Shown: positions 1 through 8,890 of the stretch, in pieces
How positions within the stretch are numbered: position 1 is the stretch's first letter
Layout of the letters: each line of letters starts with the position of its first letter
Assembly: GCA_903911145.1 (NCBI GenBank)
Contig: CAIWCD010000041.1
Location: 62,001 to 126,000, forward strand
Direction: 5' to 3'
DNA from: an uncultured delta proteobacterium
GTDB taxonomy: Bacteria; Myxococcota; Myxococcia; Myxococcales; 40CM-4-68-19
DNA: 64,000 bases
Made by a program: the position numbers and the translations under genes
The notes under the pieces: model-generated
Databases searched by the model: none
Seen by the model: only the letters and a program-made list of their open reading frames with translations
Told to the model about the DNA's origin: nothing

Positions 1-433
1 TCCACGCGGGCGGCGGTTCCCATCCGCGCAGCTCGTAGTGACCGCGATCGAGCCGCATCAGCGCGAGCAGATTGTGCCGATGCTGCGCCGCGAGCGCCTC
101 CTCGAGTTGCTCCGCGGTGAGCATCCCGCGCTCGATGAGAATCTCTCCGTGCCGCCGCTTCTGCGCCTGCGCTTCTGCGAGCGTCGAATCGATGTCGAGC
201 GCGTTCGCCCATTCGTACTTCAGGAGCATCTGCGCGAGCGTGTGAAAGCCGCTGAAGAAGGCAGAACCGCACATCTGCCCAGCGCGGAAGAACTGCCGCA
301 CCTCGCCCGTCGGAGTGTCGATCGTCAGCGTGCCGCTCGCGCGCGAACGGAAGATCGCGGCCACCAGCTCGGGCGCGCTGCTCGTCGCAAGTTCGCCATC
401 GGCGAGCGATGGCAGGAGTTCAAACGTATCCAC
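1..433 (-). CDS. DUF4388/PatA-like protein, C-terminus cut by window edge
   Basis: The gene enters the window from the left; 144 codons from its N-terminus are visible. The start is a GTG at 433; an in-frame TGA lies three codons upstream, so no earlier start is possible. The N-terminal part (ELVAAIFRSRASGTLTID, then GEVRQFFRAGQMCGSAFF) resembles DUF4388/PatA-type domains often seen in myxobacterial signalling proteins. It is followed by a helical stretch (GEILIERGMLTAEQLEEAL) like the GspE-N-type modules that accompany them. A signalling or regulatory role is inferred from the domain family only. The gene may be co-transcribed with the RNA methyltransferase gene just upstream (31 bp away). 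Confidence 0.6.
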   Translation of the reverse strand, partial: MDTFELLPSLADGELATSSAPELVAAIFRSRASGTLTIDTPTGEVRQFFRAGQMCGSAFFSGFHTLAQMLLKYEWANALDIDSTLAEAQAQKRRHGEILIERGMLTAEQLEEALAAQHRHNLLALMRLDRGHYELRGWEPPPAW

Positions 434-464
434 GGCCCCTCACCATATCAGCGAGTCGCTCTCG

Positions 465-989
465 CTACCCGCTCTCGATCGAGCATTGCCGCAGCGCCTC
501 GTAGAGCGCAATGCCGGTGCACGTCGACAGGTTCAGGCTCCGCGCGGAAGGCTCGCTGATCATCGGGACCCGCACCCAGCGCGAAGGAAATCGCTCGAGC
601 ACGTCGTCGGGGAGCCCGCGCGCCTCCTCGCCGAGGATGAGCCAGTCGCCGGGCGAGAAGCGCGCGTCCCAGAGTGAGCGGGTCGCGGGCGTGATGCGTC
701 CGGTGAAGAGATGCACGCGCGCGTCGTCGAGTTTCTCCTCGGTGCAGAGCTCGTCGAACGACTCCCAAGTGCGCACGTGCACCTTGTCCCAATAGTCGAG
801 TCCGGCGCGCCGCAGGTCCTTGTCGGTGACGCGAAAGCCGAGCGGCGCGATCAGATGCAGCCTGCTTCCCGTGACGGCGCAGAGACGCGCGACGTTCCCC
901 GTGTTGGGAGGAATTTGCGGGTGCACGAGCACGATCGAGAGCGGGCTCTTCTGCGGCTCAAGCCAAAGTGGGGTATTCGGATCGGTCAT
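465..989 (-). CDS. trmL: tRNA (cytidine/uridine-2'-O)-methyltransferase, TrmL-like SPOUT enzyme
   Basis: The 174-residue protein has the SPOUT fold signatures of TrmL, which 2'-O-methylates the wobble nucleotide of some tRNA-Leu using S-adenosylmethionine. Visible are the N-terminal block IVLVHPQIPPNTGNVARLCA, the central FGRI-type segment (LFTGRITPATRSLW) and the C-terminal knot LGEEARGLPDDVLERF followed by RSLNLSTCTGIALYEALRQ. The length matches the family. The ATG at 989 was chosen because the TrmL motif begins shortly after it; eight extra upstream codons are also open. This start codon overlaps, on the opposite strand, the ATG of the lipid-kinase-like gene at 988, so the two divergent genes share their initiation site. 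Confidence 0.88.
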   Translation of the reverse strand: MTDPNTPLWLEPQKSPLSIVLVHPQIPPNTGNVARLCAVTGSRLHLIAPLGFRVTDKDLRRAGLDYWDKVHVRTWESFDELCTEEKLDDARVHLFTGRITPATRSLWDARFSPGDWLILGEEARGLPDDVLERFPSRWVRVPMISEPSARSLNLSTCTGIALYEALRQCSIESG

Positions 990-1911
990 GGGCAACCTGG
1001 CGATCATCGCCAACCCGCACTCTTACCGCAACCGACTTTGGCCGCTTGCTTCGCAGGCGTTGCGCAAGGCCGCTCCTGGCGCGCCCATCTTCGAAGCGGC
1101 CACGCTGGACGACCTGCGCCGCGTGTCTGCCCTGGCTCTCGCCGAGAAGCCCGACGTGATCGCGATCGCGGGAGGAGATGGGACGGTGACGCACGTCCTG
1201 ACTGCTCTCGATGCTGCCGCGGCTGGCGCGGATCTTCCGGCGCTCGCGCTGCTCGGCGGAGGCGCGTTCGACTCGCTCTCCGCGCTCGGCGGTCCGGGCG
1301 CGGCCGAGGACAAGCTGCGCCGCCTCGCGATTGAACTTCGCTCCGGCAGCACGCTCGTGACTCACGAGCGCGATGCATTGCGCGTCGACGGCCAGCTCGG
1401 GTTTCGTGTCGGCGTGGGACTGCCCGTGCGCTTCGTCGAGGAGCTGCACGCGCGTCGAGGAAGGGGACAGTGGGCGAACGCAACGCTGCTGTTGCGCGCG
1501 CTCGCGTCGTCTGTGGTGCGCGGACCGTTTGCGCGCAAACTCTACGAACCGCTCGACGCAACCGTCTCGGTCGACGGCGAAGAGTGGCCGCCAGTGCCGC
1601 TCTTCGGAATCGTCTGCGCGAGCGTTGCCGAAGCTGGCCTCGGTGCGCGTCCGTTCCGCCGCGCCACCGAGCAGCCCGGCTTCTTCCATGTGCTCGGCCT
1701 CACCGCCGGACCGCTCGCATTCGCGCTCGAGTTGCCGCGCCTGATGCTCGGCGCACCCGCGCGGCGCGATCGGCTCCTCGACGGAATCGCCGAGGTGGTC
1801 GAGCTGCAAGCTTCGCAGCCAATCCCATTCCTTCTCGACGGTGAACTGCGCCGCGCGGGGACGAGCCTGCGGATTGGGCTGGGCCCGCGCGTGCACCTGG
1901 TGCGCGCGTGA
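988..1911 (+). CDS. Diacylglycerol/sphingosine kinase-like catalytic domain protein
   Basis: A 307-residue protein with the DAGK catalytic domain. The N-terminus reads LAIIANPHS and the nucleotide-binding loop GGDGT lies at residues 62-66, followed by LLGGGAFDS. Family members phosphorylate lipids such as diacylglycerol with ATP at the inner membrane face; the real substrate cannot be told from sequence. The ATG at 988 is preferred to the longer reading frame starting at 820 because the conserved fold begins right after it and the upstream part is antisense to trmL. The stop overlaps the GTG of the next gene by four bases, which suggests translational coupling. Confidence 0.8.
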   Translation: MGNLAIIANPHSYRNRLWPLASQALRKAAPGAPIFEAATLDDLRRVSALALAEKPDVIAIAGGDGTVTHVLTALDAAAAGADLPALALLGGGAFDSLSALGGPGAAEDKLRRLAIELRSGSTLVTHERDALRVDGQLGFRVGVGLPVRFVEELHARRGRGQWANATLLLRALASSVVRGPFARKLYEPLDATVSVDGEEWPPVPLFGIVCASVAEAGLGARPFRRATEQPGFFHVLGLTAGPLAFALELPRLMLGAPARRDRLLDGIAEVVELQASQPIPFLLDGELRRAGTSLRIGLGPRVHLVRA

Positions 1912-2273
1912 ACGGAGCACCTCTCCAGAGGTTCATCGTCGAGCGAACCGGCGCAGTCGTCGCTGAGCGCGTCGCCTTCGCGAGGACGTTCTCGCAGCGC
2001 CTCGTCGGTCTTCTCGGCCGCGCCCAGCTTGCGTCAGATGAAGGCCTGCTGATCGAACCGTGCAACTCCGTGCACACGTTCTTCATGCGCTTCACGATCG
2101 ACGTCGCATTCCTCGATCGCGAAGGAAACATCGTGCGCACAGTCGCAAACCTGCGCCCATGGCGGGCCACACGCATTCACCCGACGGCGCACGCGACGCT
2201 CGAACTCAGCAAGGGCGCACTCGCACGCGCAGACGTCCAGCCCGGCGACCGCCTTATCTCGCAACGCAGTTGA
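1908..2273 (+). CDS. DUF192 family protein
   Basis: A 121-residue DUF192 protein recognised by AFARTFSQRLVGLLGR, then CNSVHTFFMRFTIDVAFLD and a C-terminal ELSKGALARADVQPGDRL segment. DUF192 proteins are small beta-rich domains of unknown biochemical function and are usually exported; no signal peptide is visible here. The GTG start overlaps the stop of the preceding kinase-like gene (GTGA), so the two form a coupled pair. Confidence 0.82.
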   Translation: MNGAPLQRFIVERTGAVVAERVAFARTFSQRLVGLLGRAQLASDEGLLIEPCNSVHTFFMRFTIDVAFLDREGNIVRTVANLRPWRATRIHPTAHATLELSKGALARADVQPGDRLISQRS

Positions 2274-2309
2274 TCGGGTAGGCCGCATCCATCGGTGCCC
2301 TGCGGCGCT

Positions 2310-3344
2310 CTATGTTGCGTCGAGCCGTACTCCCGGAGCCGCGATCGCGCCCTCGACCCGCTCGCTGCGCGCCAGATGCGTGTTGTCCCAGCAGACCGCG
2401 CGGATCGCGACAGCCTCTTCGTCGACGCGCACTCCGCTGCCGAGCACTGCGTCCGGTCCTACTTGCGCTCCCGCTGCGATGCGCGCACCCGCGTGGATCA
2501 ATGCCGGGCCGACGAGCTTCGCCGCCGCGTCGATCTTCGCGGTCTCGTGCGCGAACACACCCGGGGCGACCTCGCGCGTTCCGGTCCAGGGATCGACGGC
2601 GGGCTTGAAGCGCGCGAGCGGCACGCGTCCGGCCAGCACATCGAGGTTCGACTTCAGGTAGCTCTTCGGTGCTCCAAGATCGGCCCACGCGCCTTGCTGG
2701 ACGTAGCCGAGCACGCGCGCACCCTCGTGGATAAGGCGAACATAGGCGATGCGGTTGACATCACTCTCGCCTTCTGGCAGGCGCGAAAGCACCTCGGGCT
2801 CCATGATGTGCACGCCCGTGAAATGGCGCTTGATCCACTTCTCTCCCGAGGCAGGCGCCGCGCCGCGACCCGCGATGCGCCGCACCTGATCGCTTGAGTC
2901 CACTTCGACCGCGCCGTACGTCGCGCCAGGAGGGTAGGGCGCGAGGATCATCGTCGCCACTGCTCCCGCAGCGCGATGGGCCGCGAGCGCAGCCGCGAGA
3001 TCGACGTCGAAGAGCATGTCTCCGTTGAGCACGAAGAACGTCCCACTCGAGAGCTCCGCCGCCGCCTTCTTCAGGCCGCCACCGGTGCCGAGGATGTGCC
3101 GCTCCTCGCGCGAGACCGATAGTTTGAGTGCCAACGAATTGGCCTGCTCGATCGCGCCGCGCTCCATCGCAGGCCCGAGATGGTGCGTGTTGATCACCAA
3201 CTCTTCGACGCCAGCGTACTTGAGCAGCGCGAAGTTGTAGCGCAGCAGGGGCAGCCCGCAGAGGGGCACCATCGGTTTCGGGCAGCTATCTGTCAGTGGC
3301 CGCAGCCGGGTACCGAACCCGGCGCACAGCACCATCGCGCGCAT
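2310..3344 (-). CDS. Sugar-1-phosphate nucleotidyltransferase (mannose-1-phosphate guanylyltransferase-like)
   Basis: A 344-residue nucleotidyltransferase. Residues 1-240 form the Rossmann-like NTP-transferase domain: signature MVLCAGFGTRLRPLT with the catalytic KPM at about residue 23, NGDM for the metal-binding Asp, and TGVHIM. The C-terminal part has hexapeptide-type left-handed beta-helix character (AKLVGPALIHAGARIAAGA, then VGPDAVLGSGVRV). Such enzymes make NDP-sugars, often GDP-mannose or NDP-glucose, for surface polysaccharide. It lies 9 bp downstream of the membrane glycosyltransferase on the same strand, so both may serve one glycan pathway. The exact sugar is not determined. Confidence 0.85.
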   Translation of the reverse strand: MRAMVLCAGFGTRLRPLTDSCPKPMVPLCGLPLLRYNFALLKYAGVEELVINTHHLGPAMERGAIEQANSLALKLSVSREERHILGTGGGLKKAAAELSSGTFFVLNGDMLFDVDLAAALAAHRAAGAVATMILAPYPPGATYGAVEVDSSDQVRRIAGRGAAPASGEKWIKRHFTGVHIMEPEVLSRLPEGESDVNRIAYVRLIHEGARVLGYVQQGAWADLGAPKSYLKSNLDVLAGRVPLARFKPAVDPWTGTREVAPGVFAHETAKIDAAAKLVGPALIHAGARIAAGAQVGPDAVLGSGVRVDEEAVAIRAVCWDNTHLARSERVEGAIAAPGVRLDAT

Positions 3345-3353
3345 CCGATGATT

Positions 3354-4868
3354 TTACTGCGCGACGGCGTCCCGGCGCCAGAAGGCAAGGCGGAATCGCC
3401 GTCCCTGGAAGAAGCTCATCAGGCCGACGTAGAAGAATCCCCACTGGAACAGGAGCAGGAACGGCAGGCTGAACCAGACGCCCTTGTCGAGCGCGAAGTA
3501 GATCGCCGACGTCAGGTAGAGGCCGAGCGACAGTTCGAGCAGCGGCTGCATGTTGGTGAGCGCGCGGTACTTCTGATCCATCCAGTGCGAGCTCTTCTGC
3601 GTCACGCCGGCGCCGTTGACGCTCATGCCCATTTTCGGCGTGCGCGTAAAGCCAGTCTGATAGCCGACGAGCGCCTCGATCACAGCCTTCGCCTGGTTCA
3701 CGCAGAGCCCGATTCCGAGCGCCATGATGAAGGGCAGATACTTCACGCGGTGCCACATCGACATGCCGATTTCGCGCTGGCTCGCGATGTAGAACGCGAC
3801 CACGCTCATCGTCGCCGTCCAGAAGAACGGCAGGTCGAGCATCAGCACTTCGTACCAGCCGTGCTTGAAGCGGATCACCATGCTGACGGGCATCAGCACC
3901 GTGAGCAGAATCATCAGCGGATAGGTCAGATTCGCCGTGAGGTGGAAGAAGGCCTCCATCTTCACATCGCGCGGAAGGTCGCTCTTCAAGATGCGCGGGA
4001 GCAGCTTGCGCGCGGTCTGGATCGAGCCCTTCGCCCAGCGGTGCTGCTGGTTCTTGAAGGCGTTCATCTCGACGGGAACTTCGGCGGGCGAGACGACCTC
4101 GGGCAGGTAGACGAACTGCCAGCCCTTGAGCTGCGCGCGGTACGAGAGATCGAGATCCTCGGTGAGCGTGTCGTGCTGCCAGCCGCCCGCGTCCTCGATC
4201 GTGTTGCGGCGCCAGACGCCGGCGGTGCCGTTGAAGTTGAAGAAGCGGCCCGAGCGGTTGCGCGCGGTGTGCTCGATGACGAAGTGGCCGTCGAGGAAGA
4301 TCGCCTGCGCCTGCGTGAGGTGGCTGAAGGAGCGGTTCAAGTGCTCCCAGCGGACCTGGACCATGCCGATCTTCGGATCGGTGAAGAACTGCACGGAGCG
4401 CTGGAGGAACTCGGGCGTGGGAACGAAATCGGCATCGAAGACAGCGACGAACTCGCCGCGCGCAACCTTGAGGCCCTCTTGCAGCGCGCCCGCCTTGTAT
4501 CCGCTGCGGTTGTCGCGGTGCAGATAGACGACGTCGTGGCCGGCCGCCTTGGCGCGCTCGACTGCGGCGCGCGCGATCCCTTGCGTCTCGTCGGTCGAGT
4601 CGTCGAGGACCTGGATCTCGAACTTCTCGCGCGGGTAGTCGATCTTGCAGACGGCCTCAATGAGCCGCTCGACGACATACATCTCGTTGAAGATCGGCAG
4701 CTGCACCGTGACGCGCGGAAGCTCGTCGAAGCGGCCCATCGGCGAGGGCAGATTGCCCTTATATTTATAATAGAGGTACGCCATCACGTACCGGTGTGAA
4801 CCGTAGATGGAGAGGATGATGAGGACGAAGAAGTACGTCCCGAGAAAGAACCACTCCAGCGACGTCAT
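3354..4868 (-). CDS. Membrane glycosyltransferase family 2 (cellulose-synthase-like)
   Basis: A 504-residue processive-type GT2 protein. An N-terminal membrane helix ([20 protein letters not shown]) precedes the catalytic domain with [10 protein letters not shown], the nucleotide-sugar Asp in VLDDSTDET, the DAD motif in FDADFVP, the acceptor TEDLDL motif and QHRWAKG (the QxxRW signature). Several further membrane helices follow, from about residue 310 to the end. The enzyme probably transfers sugar from an NDP-sugar to a lipid or polymer at the cytoplasmic membrane. The start MTSLEWFF at 4868 is preferred because the reading frame upstream is Arg-rich and has no family similarity. It is paired with the downstream nucleotidyltransferase. 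Confidence 0.87.
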   Translation of the reverse strand: MTSLEWFFLGTYFFVLIILSIYGSHRYVMAYLYYKYKGNLPSPMGRFDELPRVTVQLPIFNEMYVVERLIEAVCKIDYPREKFEIQVLDDSTDETQGIARAAVERAKAAGHDVVYLHRDNRSGYKAGALQEGLKVARGEFVAVFDADFVPTPEFLQRSVQFFTDPKIGMVQVRWEHLNRSFSHLTQAQAIFLDGHFVIEHTARNRSGRFFNFNGTAGVWRRNTIEDAGGWQHDTLTEDLDLSYRAQLKGWQFVYLPEVVSPAEVPVEMNAFKNQQHRWAKGSIQTARKLLPRILKSDLPRDVKMEAFFHLTANLTYPLMILLTVLMPVSMVIRFKHGWYEVLMLDLPFFWTATMSVVAFYIASQREIGMSMWHRVKYLPFIMALGIGLCVNQAKAVIEALVGYQTGFTRTPKMGMSVNGAGVTQKSSHWMDQKYRALTNMQPLLELSLGLYLTSAIYFALDKGVWFSLPFLLLFQWGFFYVGLMSFFQGRRFRLAFWRRDAVAQ

Positions 4869-5078
4869 GATGGCGACGCTCCAATTCTGCGAATTTACTG
4901 AATAAAAAAGCCGTGCTCTGGCGCGGCGCGGCACCTTTTAGAAGATCGGATCCCTCTTGTCAAACCCCCGCACGACGTAGGGGGAAAGCCGATCCATCCT
5001 GTTGACACCCACTCCCACGCAAGGGACCATCCCGGCCTTTTTCGCGCAGTCTTCTTTTTCGCCGGCAGAGAACTCAAC

Positions 5079-7847
5079 TTGGCCAAGCAGAGCTTGCTCG
5101 TCGCAGACTCCGATCCGCGCAGCCTTCGCATCCTCGATGTCGCTCTGCGCAAGGCCGGATTCCAGGTGGCCACCGCGTCGGAAGGGAACGAGGCCTGGCG
5201 TCGCATCCAGCGCGAGCCGCCCGATCTTCTCCTCGCTGACATCACGCTGCCCGGGCAGGACGGGATCGCGCTGTGCAAGGCGCTGCGCGCGGATGGGCGG
5301 CTCGCGGGGACGCCGGTCATCATCATCTCCACTTCGAAGGACGCGGCGCTCAAGCTGGCGGCGCACGAGGCGGGTGCGGACGATTTTCTCGGCAAGCCGC
5401 TGCTCATCAAGGAGCTGACCACGCGCATCCGGATGCTGCTCGCGCGCAGTGAGCAGCAGAAGCAGACAGCGCGCGGCTCGCAGGCGAACCTCGCCGGCTC
5501 GATCGGAGAGATGGGCCTGGTCGATCTCTTCCAGCAGCTCGACTCGGATCAGCGCTCGGCGGTGATCGCATGCGACGAGCGGGATCGACGCGGACGCATC
5601 TGGGTGCGCGATGGACAGGTGGTCGACGCGGAGTCGGGTGCGCTCGGCGGTGAGGCGGCGTTCTATCGAATGCTCGGTTGGGAGACCGGGAAGTTCTTCG
5701 CCGAGTTTGTGCTTGTCGATCGCGAAGCGCGCATCGAGCAGAGCACGCAGGCGCTGCTTGCGGAATCGGTGCGGCGCGTCGATGAACTCGAGCGGCTCAG
5801 CCAGGAGTTGCCACTTGCGACTGTGCTCAGCGTCGACTTCGCGGCACTCGGCAAGCGCCTGGTCGATCTTCCCGATGAGGTGAACGGCGTCATCCGTCTC
5901 TGCGACGGGCACCGCACGATCGCGCAGGTGATGGAGCGCGCGCCCGTCGACGAACTCTCGGTGCTCGCGGTGCTGCAGCGGTTGATTGCGGAGCGCGTGC
6001 TGCTGCGTGGCGACTCGCCAGGAGTCGCGAAATCGAAGCCGTCGCTGATGCAGTGGCTCGGCCCCGATTCGGTCGCGACACCTGCGCCGCCGATCATGGG
6101 CGCGCATGGATTTCCGCAGTCGGGCGACCCGACACCGATCGCGCCGCCGGTCTCTGATCCTCCGACACCGATCGCGCCCGAAGCCGCGCCAGTGGCGGTC
6201 GCGCGCTCGATCGATCCGATCGAAACGGTCGTTCAGCCCGTCGAGCCGCAACGCGCATCGAGCGACAGTCCGAGTGCGGTCTTCGAAGATGAGGAGGAGG
6301 GCGACTCTCCGGACGAGGCGGCGCGGGTCGGCGCTGCGCAACACACCGAGACGTTTCGTCTTCCGGCCGTGGCGAAGCAGGCGGTGCCCATCGTGCGCTT
6401 TGCTCCGCTGCGCGGCGTGCGGCGGGAGCGTCTGCGGCGCGAGGCCGACGAGGCGCGCGCTCGTGTCGCCGATGGGCAATCGGTGCGGCTGACGAATGTC
6501 GTTGAACTGCCCGCCTGGTCGGGGCAGCCCGGTGATCCGCGTCGGCGGATCTCCCCCGCGGTCGGAGAGGCCGCGCGCAAGTTTGCGCCCGATCTTCCGA
6601 TGGGCGGGCCGGAGGAGTCGCATTCGCCCGAGCAGAATCCGGAGGCTCCGCTCGAGCAATCGCCCGAGGTCGCGCGGGCTGCCGATGCGGTGGCGCCTGC
6701 CCAGGACGGCGCTGTCGAGCCAAAGTCCACGACTGACGATGATGGCGATGTCCACGGTGCCAGCGCGACACTTCAAGTTGCTCCGCTCTCGGCCGAGTTG
6801 CTCGCGCACCCAGGCCCCGTCGAGCAACCGGCAGCACAGGAGCAGGAGCATCACGAGGCCGCGCCGCAGGAGAACGAGCATCACGAGGCTGCGCCGCAGG
6901 AGAGCGAGCATCACGAGGCCGCACCGCAGGAGAGCGAGCATCAACAGGCCGCGCCGCAGGAGAGCGAGCATCGCGAGGCCGCGCCGCAGGAGAGCGAGCA
7001 TCGCGAGGCTGCGCCCGTCTCGGCCGCGTCCGATGCTTCGCCGGAAGTGGTGGCTGCGGCCGCTGCGATCACGGGCGAGTCGGAGCCCGTGCGCGGGACG
7101 CAGGATCATGGCGATCATGACTTCGATGCGGAGATGCGCGCGGCGCTGGGCAAGAACAAAAAGCGCTGGCCGCTCTGGTTGGGGGCCGCCGCGGTGGTGG
7201 CACTGCTCGTCTATTTCTTCCGCCCGCAGCCGCCGACCGATCGCAAGGACGCGCCGTGGTTGAAGGCCGAGCAGGCCGGTGCGCCTGATGCTTCGACGCT
7301 CCCAACGAATGCGGCGGCCAATCCTGCTGTGGCAAATGCCGACGGCGGAACTGTGTTGAGTGCAAACGATTCCGGACCCGCGGCGGCGAACCCGAATGAT
7401 GCGGGCGCAGTGCAGGCCGCGCCAACTCCCAAGAGTGAGCCGGTTGCAACGGCGGCTGTTGCCTCTGCCGATGCTGGCGCGCCCGTCGACGACTACGCGC
7501 GCGCACTCGAGATGGGCGAGCTGATGCTCAAGCGCGGCAAGTATCGGCCCGCGATCATCGAGCTGCAGAAGGCGGTCAAGCTCAACGCTGAGTCGGTTCC
7601 GGCACTGCTCGATCTCGGCGATGCCTGGCTCGAGTCGGACAAGCCGCGCACCGCGCTCAAGTTCCTCGAGAAGGCTGCGAAGCTCGATCCGAAGAGCAGC
7701 CGCGCGCAGCTCCTGATGGGCACGGCATGGCAGAGCCTTGGGAAGACCGCGGACGCCGTGAAGGCCTACGAGCGCTATCTCGAGATGGATCCGTCGGGCG
7801 AGTACGCGCGCGATGTGCGCTCGATTCTCTCGAATCTGCAGAAGTAG
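5079..7847 (+). CDS. Response-regulator / DUF4388 / transmembrane / TPR protein
   Basis: A 922-residue multidomain protein. Residues 1 to about 120 are a receiver domain (LLVADSDPRSLRIL with acidic pocket, DLLLADITLPGQDG with the phospho-accepting Asp, late Lys in DFLGKPL). Then follows a DUF4388/PatA-like region (GSIGEMGLVDLFQQLDSD, RRGRIWVRDGQVVDA). A long, low-complexity Pro/Ala/Glu linker contains a ten-residue repeat. A membrane helix (WPLWLGAAAVVALLVYFF) lies near residue 700, and TPR repeats close the protein (YRPAIIELQKAVKLN, PRTALKFLEKAAKLD, ADAVKAYERYLEMD). It starts with TTG, the only start in frame before the receiver motif. It probably links phosphorelay input to protein scaffolding; this architecture is typical of myxobacterial signalling proteins. 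Partners are unknown. Confidence 0.8.
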   Translation: MAKQSLLVADSDPRSLRILDVALRKAGFQVATASEGNEAWRRIQREPPDLLLADITLPGQDGIALCKALRADGRLAGTPVIIISTSKDAALKLAAHEAGADDFLGKPLLIKELTTRIRMLLARSEQQKQTARGSQANLAGSIGEMGLVDLFQQLDSDQRSAVIACDERDRRGRIWVRDGQVVDAESGALGGEAAFYRMLGWETGKFFAEFVLVDREARIEQSTQALLAESVRRVDELERLSQELPLATVLSVDFAALGKRLVDLPDEVNGVIRLCDGHRTIAQVMERAPVDELSVLAVLQRLIAERVLLRGDSPGVAKSKPSLMQWLGPDSVATPAPPIMGAHGFPQSGDPTPIAPPVSDPPTPIAPEAAPVAVARSIDPIETVVQPVEPQRASSDSPSAVFEDEEEGDSPDEAARVGAAQHTETFRLPAVAKQAVPIVRFAPLRGVRRERLRREADEARARVADGQSVRLTNVVELPAWSGQPGDPRRRISPAVGEAARKFAPDLPMGGPEESHSPEQNPEAPLEQSPEVARAADAVAPAQDGAVEPKSTTDDDGDVHGASATLQVAPLSAELLAHPGPVEQPAAQEQEHHEAAPQENEHHEAAPQESEHHEAAPQESEHQQAAPQESEHREAAPQESEHREAAPVSAASDASPEVVAAAAAITGESEPVRGTQDHGDHDFDAEMRAALGKNKKRWPLWLGAAAVVALLVYFFRPQPPTDRKDAPWLKAEQAGAPDASTLPTNAAANPAVANADGGTVLSANDSGPAAANPNDAGAVQAAPTPKSEPVATAAVASADAGAPVDDYARALEMGELMLKRGKYRPAIIELQKAVKLNAESVPALLDLGDAWLESDKPRTALKFLEKAAKLDPKSSRAQLLMGTAWQSLGKTADAVKAYERYLEMDPSGEYARDVRSILSNLQK
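6846..7014 (+). repeat. 30-bp in-frame tandem repeat in the signalling protein linker
   Basis: Six units of 30 bp, each encoding a variant of ESEHREAAPQ, run in frame through the linker of the receiver/TPR protein. Units start at 6846, 6876, 6906, 6936, 6966 and 6996. The spacing is exact and the units differ by few bases, so copy number may vary between strains. Confidence 0.9.
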
Positions 7848-7873
7848 CTGCGGCGTGAAATCGATCGGCTGCG

Positions 7874-8890
7874 ATGCGCGTCCTTGGAATTGAGACCAGC
7901 TGCGACGAGACGGCCGCGGCGGTCATTGATTGGAGCTCCAAGGATTCGCGGGCGCGCGTGCTCAGCGACGTCGTGCATACGCAGGCGGCGCTGCATGCGC
8001 GGTTCGGCGGCGTCGTGCCGGAGCTGGCCTCGCGAGATCATCTGCAGCGCGCGCTGCCAGTGGTCGATGAAGCTCTCACGCTCGCCGGCGTCTCGCTCGC
8101 GCAGCTCGATGGCATCTCGGTGACGCGTGGCCCCGGGCTCGTCGGCGCGCTGCTCGTCGGCGTGCAGCTCGCGCGCGGGTTGGCTCTGGGCGCGGGAAAG
8201 CCGCTCGTCGGCGTCAATCATCTCGAAGGACATCTGCTCGCGGCGCTGCTCTCGGAAAACGCGCCGCGGCTGCCGTTTCTCGGGCTCGTCGTCTCGGGCG
8301 GACACACCAGCCTCTATGACGTGCGCGGGTTCGGTGACATCCACGCGCTCGGGCACACGCTCGACGACGCGGCGGGAGAGGCGTTCGACAAGGCGGCGAA
8401 GCTGCTCGGTCTGCCGTATCCCGGCGGCGCGCACATCGATCGTCTCGCGCGTACGGGAGACAAGGCTGCGCATGCGTTTCCTCGCGGACTCGCACGCCGC
8501 TCCCGGCTGCAACTCGACTTCTCCTTCAGCGGCCTGAAGACCGCGCTGCTGGTGCATGTGCAGGCGCATGGCGTCCCCGACGGCCAGGCGCTCGCCGATC
8601 TCTGCGCAAGCTACCAGGAGGCGATCTGCGATGCGCTCACGTCGCGGGCGCTGCGTGCGGCGGAGCAGCTGCGTGCGTCGCGCCTCGTCGTCTGTGGAGG
8701 TGTCGCGGCCAACTCGCGCTTGCGCGCTCTCGCCGAGGAGCGTAGTGCGCGCGCCGGCCTCGAACTCTACCTGCCCGACGTGAAGCTCTGCACCGACAAT
8801 GGCGCGATGATCGCCGTCGCGGGGGCACATCGCCTCGCGCGCGGCGAGAGTGATTCGCAGGTCCTCGCTGATCCTGGATGGCGTCTATGA
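7874..8890 (+). CDS. tsaD: tRNA N6-adenosine threonylcarbamoyltransferase TsaD
   Basis: The 338-residue TsaD protein transfers the threonylcarbamoyl group to A37 of ANN-decoding tRNAs. Family signatures are clear: VLGIETSCDETAAAV at the N-terminus, HARFGGVVPELASRDHL with the conserved metal-binding region, TRGPGLVGALLVGV, VNHLEGH, LVVSGGHTSLYDV and LCTDNGAMIA near the C-terminus. The length is typical. Its stop overlaps the ATG of rsmA by four bases, a common pairing of translation-quality genes. Confidence 0.96.
   Translation: MRVLGIETSCDETAAAVIDWSSKDSRARVLSDVVHTQAALHARFGGVVPELASRDHLQRALPVVDEALTLAGVSLAQLDGISVTRGPGLVGALLVGVQLARGLALGAGKPLVGVNHLEGHLLAALLSENAPRLPFLGLVVSGGHTSLYDVRGFGDIHALGHTLDDAAGEAFDKAAKLLGLPYPGGAHIDRLARTGDKAAHAFPRGLARRSRLQLDFSFSGLKTALLVHVQAHGVPDGQALADLCASYQEAICDALTSRALRAAEQLRASRLVVCGGVAANSRLRALAEERSARAGLELYLPDVKLCTDNGAMIAVAGAHRLARGESDSQVLADPGWRL

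Noticed and set aside
3180-4799. Long plus-strand frame of 539 codons
   Set aside because: It is antisense to the glycosyltransferase, whose catalytic motifs are complete; the antisense product is Arg/Glu/His-biased as usual for high-GC shadow frames.
6846-7014. CRISPR array
   Set aside because: Units are contiguous 30-bp coding repeats without spacers, in frame in a large protein.
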